DNA from: Nitrosomonadales bacterium
GTDB lineage: Bacteria > Pseudomonadota > Gammaproteobacteria > Burkholderiales > Gallionellaceae
DNA: 35,704 nucleotides
Assembly: GCA_016183575.1 (NCBI GenBank)
Contig: JACPEI010000018.1
Location: 1 to 35,704, forward strand
Direction of reading: 5' to 3'
A program made the translations under genes and the position numbers. Below are positions 32,632 through 35,704 of the stretch, piece by piece (the stretch's first letter is position 1; every line of letters begins with the position of its first letter). A model generated the notes under the pieces. That model worked only from the letters and a program-made list of their open reading frames with translations, was not told where the DNA came from and made no database searches.

Positions 32632-33612
32632 TTAATTCTGTGACGCAATACTAGCCTTGCGCGCCGCCTTTAATTCCTCGGCCAGCTGGAACACCGACAT
32701 CGCGTAAAAATCGCTGTTGTTGTAGCGCGTGATGACCTCGAAATTATTGAATGCGAGCCAGAATTCCTTGCCCTGCTCCACCGTGAAATCGATCAGGCGC
32801 GCGGATTGATCCGGCGCGAAATCCGCGCCCGGCGCCACCCCCGCTGCCGTCCATTCGAGCAGCGTGCGCGGAGTCCTGATTTCACCAGTAGGAAGCTCCC
32901 CTCCAATCTGCGCACGCGCCGCGATCGGCCCGTTCCTGATCCAGCCGTAACCTTGCAGATAGTTGGCCACGCTGCCTATCGCATCGCGGTCTTCGCGCAA
33001 CAGGTCGATTTTGTGGTTGGCGTTGAAGTCCACCGCATAATTGCGGTAACTACCCGGCATGAATTGCGGGATGCCCAGCGCGCCGGCATACGAGCCGCGG
33101 ATCGCGAGCAAGTCAAACTGCTGTTCGCGCGCCAGCAGCAGGTAGTTTTCAAGTTCGCCGCGAAAAAAATCCGCACGGCGCGGATAATCGAACGCCAGCG
33201 TGGTCAGCGCATCCAGCACCAGGAAATTGCCGGCATTCTGCCCATAAATGGTCTCCACGCCGATCACCGCGATGATGATTTCCTGCGGCACGCCGTACTT
33301 CTGCTCGGCACGGCGCAAGGTATGCCGGTATTTATTCCAGAACTCCAGACCTAGCTTGACGCGCTTCGGGTTCACGAAAGCCGCGCGGTATTCCGGCCAC
33401 GGCTTGGTGGTCGCGGGACGGGAAATGAGCTCGATCACCGCTGGAAGATGCTGCGCACGGGCAAACACATTTTCCAGTTCGCCGCGCCTGAACTGATGCT
33501 TGGCAACCATTTCGTCAATGAATTCAGGGAGGCCCGGCAGCGTGGCGGAATGGACGGAATACGGCACCAGGAACAATGCCAGCAGCGCAATGGCGGTACG
33601 GATAATCTTCAT
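32632..33612 (-). CDS. mltB: Membrane-bound lytic murein transglycosylase B
   Basis: Cleaves the MurNAc-GlcNAc bond of peptidoglycan with 1,6-anhydro product. 326 residues: signal peptide (about 1-22, ending VHSA, no lipobox Cys, so soluble periplasmic form), catalytic Glu in AVIGVETIYGQNAG (about 120), GALGIPQFMPGSYRNYAVDF, and DAIGSVANYLQGYGW. Pairs functionally with the neighbouring NlpC/P60 endopeptidase in wall turnover, though the two genes converge. Confidence 0.95.
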   Translation of the reverse strand: MKIIRTAIALLALFLVPYSVHSATLPGLPEFIDEMVAKHQFRRGELENVFARAQHLPAVIELISRPATTKPWPEYRAAFVNPKRVKLGLEFWNKYRHTLRRAEQKYGVPQEIIIAVIGVETIYGQNAGNFLVLDALTTLAFDYPRRADFFRGELENYLLLAREQQFDLLAIRGSYAGALGIPQFMPGSYRNYAVDFNANHKIDLLREDRDAIGSVANYLQGYGWIRNGPIAARAQIGGELPTGEIRTPRTLLEWTAAGVAPGADFAPDQSARLIDFTVEQGKEFWLAFNNFEVITRYNNSDFYAMSVFQLAEELKAARKASIASQN

Positions 33613-33687
33613 GAAGCGATTTTAACCGATTGATGCTCGACAGGCTGCCGCAACTGCTGGTAGATTCCGCTTTTATTTAATTGCTGA

Positions 33688-34662
<975 letters not shown>

Positions 34663-34730
34663 CTCCGCGAGTCTCTCGCCGAGCCGTAAAGCGGCCTTTG
34701 ACAGGACAGGAAAACCAGGCCGAACCCTTA

Positions 34731-34801
34731 ACCGTTCGTGGTGAGCTTGTCGAACCACCAGCTACTAATCCAGAGCCCTTCGACAAGCTCAGGGCGAACG
34801 G
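34731..34801 (+). repeat. TTCGACAAGCTC-type REPIN, intact copy
   Basis: ACCGTTCGTGGTGAGCTTGT ... ending CAAGCTCAGGGCGAACGG; 71 bp. Two hairpins (GGTGAGCTTG.../CGAACCACC and AGCCCTTCGAC.../AGGGCG) head to head. Its last base directly precedes the ATG of the Smr gene. Reference for the interrupted copy at 28006-28137. Confidence 0.88.
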
Positions 34802-35362
34802 ATGAGTACTAAGGACAGTATTAAGATCGAACCCGAAGACGCCGCGCTGTTCCGCGCGACAGTCGGCGAAGTGAAACCGCTGCCCGAGCAGAACCGCATC
34901 AAGCCGCAAAAACCGCCGCGCAAACCCCTGCCACGCATCCCCGCCCCGCCCCCCGCGATCCACGACACACTGTCCGACTCCGGTGCAGAAAACGCGCCGG
35001 ACGAATTCCTGCGCAACGGCCTGCCGCGCATGACCCTGCGCAAACTGCGGCGCGGCAACTGGCCGGTGCAGGACAGCCTCGACCTGCACGGCAACACCAG
35101 CGACGCGGCGCGCAGACTGTTGCAGGAGTTCTTGCATGAGGCCGCGCAGCGCGGCTTGCGCTGCGTGCTGGTGATTCATGGCAAGGGAATGAACAGCCCG
35201 GGCGGCGAAGCGGTGTTGCGCAAGCTCACGCGCCACTGGCTGGCGCAGCGCCCGGATGTGCTGGCCTATTGTGACGCACCGCCCAGAGACGGCGGCAGCG
35301 GCGCGTCACTGGTGTTATTGAAGGCTATGTCGCTCCAGAATGGGTCATACGAACAGACTTGA
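34802..35362 (+). CDS. Smr domain protein (DNA endonuclease SmrA-like)
   Basis: 186 residues. An N-terminal charged, proline-rich linker (about 1-75) leads to an Smr domain: DSLDLHGNTSDAARRLLQEF (LDLHG motif), LRCVLVIHGKGMNSPGG (HGKG motif) and CDAPPRDGGSGASLVLLK. Smr domains bind or nick DNA or cleave RNA. The start abuts a REPIN, whose AGGG (34791-34794) is the only Shine-Dalgarno-like element, so the repeat has probably replaced the native 5' region. The frame is open upstream to 34769 but has no other start. Confidence 0.92.
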   Translation: MSTKDSIKIEPEDAALFRATVGEVKPLPEQNRIKPQKPPRKPLPRIPAPPPAIHDTLSDSGAENAPDEFLRNGLPRMTLRKLRRGNWPVQDSLDLHGNTSDAARRLLQEFLHEAAQRGLRCVLVIHGKGMNSPGGEAVLRKLTRHWLAQRPDVLAYCDAPPRDGGSGASLVLLKAMSLQNGSYEQT

Positions 35363-35400
35363 TGTGCGAATGAATTCGCGCCTGCAACCCCGCGAAACGC

Positions 35401-35704
35401 TTATACAGAGATTGTTTTCGGCATAATACCGGTTGGCAAGGGTTGCGCCAAATCCTTATCCACCTGCTCACTGATGCGGTCCAGCAGCGGGCGCATTTGG
35501 CTTACAGCGCCCCGAATCTGCTCCATGCTTCCGCCATCCTTGCCATATTCTTGCAGTGCCTCGCACAGATTGGCAAACCCCATCGCGCCCGCCATTCTGG
35601 CCGGTGACTTGATGTGGTGCCCCAATGCGCCCAATGCCGCCAGATCTTTGCGTTCCAGCGCCGCTTCAACTTCGGCCATGTCTTGCCGGGCTGATGCCAG
35701 AAAC
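35401..35704 (-). CDS. Hpt (histidine phosphotransfer) domain, C-terminal part of a larger protein
   Basis: The frame is open to the right edge, so only the last 100 residues are visible. FLASARQDMAEVEAALERKD, then LGALGHHIKSPARMAGAMGF, with the His of the HHIKSPAR segment as phospho-acceptor, and FANLCEALQEYG. This is the four-helix Hpt fold found at the end of hybrid sensor kinases or chemotaxis-type relay proteins. The ATG at 35679 is internal to the domain, so the real start is outside the window. Convergent with the Smr gene. Confidence 0.85.
   Translation of the reverse strand, partial: FLASARQDMAEVEAALERKDLAALGALGHHIKSPARMAGAMGFANLCEALQEYGKDGGSMEQIRGAVSQMRPLLDRISEQVDKDLAQPLPTGIMPKTISV

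Overview
The window is a stretch of chromosome from a betaproteobacterium. The gene order rpsB-tsf-pyrH-frr-uppS-cdsA-dxr-rseP-bamA-skp-lpxD-fabZ is the classic proteobacterial translation/envelope cluster. Codon and base usage, plus selD/selU, nnrS and mltB nearby, suggest a Nitrosomonadales/Gallionellaceae-like organism. That last step is a guess from context, not something the sequence proves.

Layout. Positions 1-11.7 kb, all minus strand, hold the housekeeping cluster: ribosomal protein S2, EF-Ts, UMP kinase, ribosome recycling factor, undecaprenyl-PP synthase, CDP-DAG synthase, DXP reductoisomerase, site-2 protease RseP, BamA, Skp, LpxD and the start of FabZ. A promoter lies before rpsB and an intrinsic terminator lies between rpsB and tsf. 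Positions 11.9-14.5 kb hold a large FtsX-type ABC permease without its ATPase. From 14.5 to 23.8 kb is an accessory island, visibly richer in A+T for much of its length. It has three toxin-antitoxin modules in tandem (a RelB/ParE-like pair with a frameshifted toxin, HicB/HicA, PrlF/YhaV). It then has a minus-strand cassette coding for a DUF4062/TIR-like protein, a CoiA-like nuclease and a HEPN-like protein. A second HEPN-like gene follows, then a two-gene operon of an Mrr-nuclease/SF2-helicase with five helicase-associated repeats and a DUF2971-like protein. This looks like a defence island. The three-gene cassette is the best candidate for an undescribed system.

From 24 to 35.7 kb the window returns to ordinary genes: two small hypotheticals, a frameshifted MazG-like pyrophosphohydrolase, divergent selD and selU (selenophosphate to 2-selenouridine in tRNA), a 3'-truncated aldo/keto reductase, nnrS, a short secretin-like protein, an NlpC/P60 lipoprotein, mltB, trxB, an Smr-domain protein and the end of an Hpt-domain protein.

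The most unusual theme is the density of short palindromic repeats. At least eight start and/or end with the GTAG tetranucleotide typical of REP/REPIN elements mobilised by RAYT transposases. Several lie inside genes. One forms the C-terminus of Dxr. Three repeat units of two families sit in frame in the ABC permease. A 44-codon repeat-derived segment sits in frame in the helicase. In selU and the mazG-like gene the stop codon TAG is the repeat's own GTAG. Single-base homopolymer frameshifts also occur in two genes (A6 in the ParE-like toxin, C7 in the mazG-like gene); these may be real decay or assembly errors.
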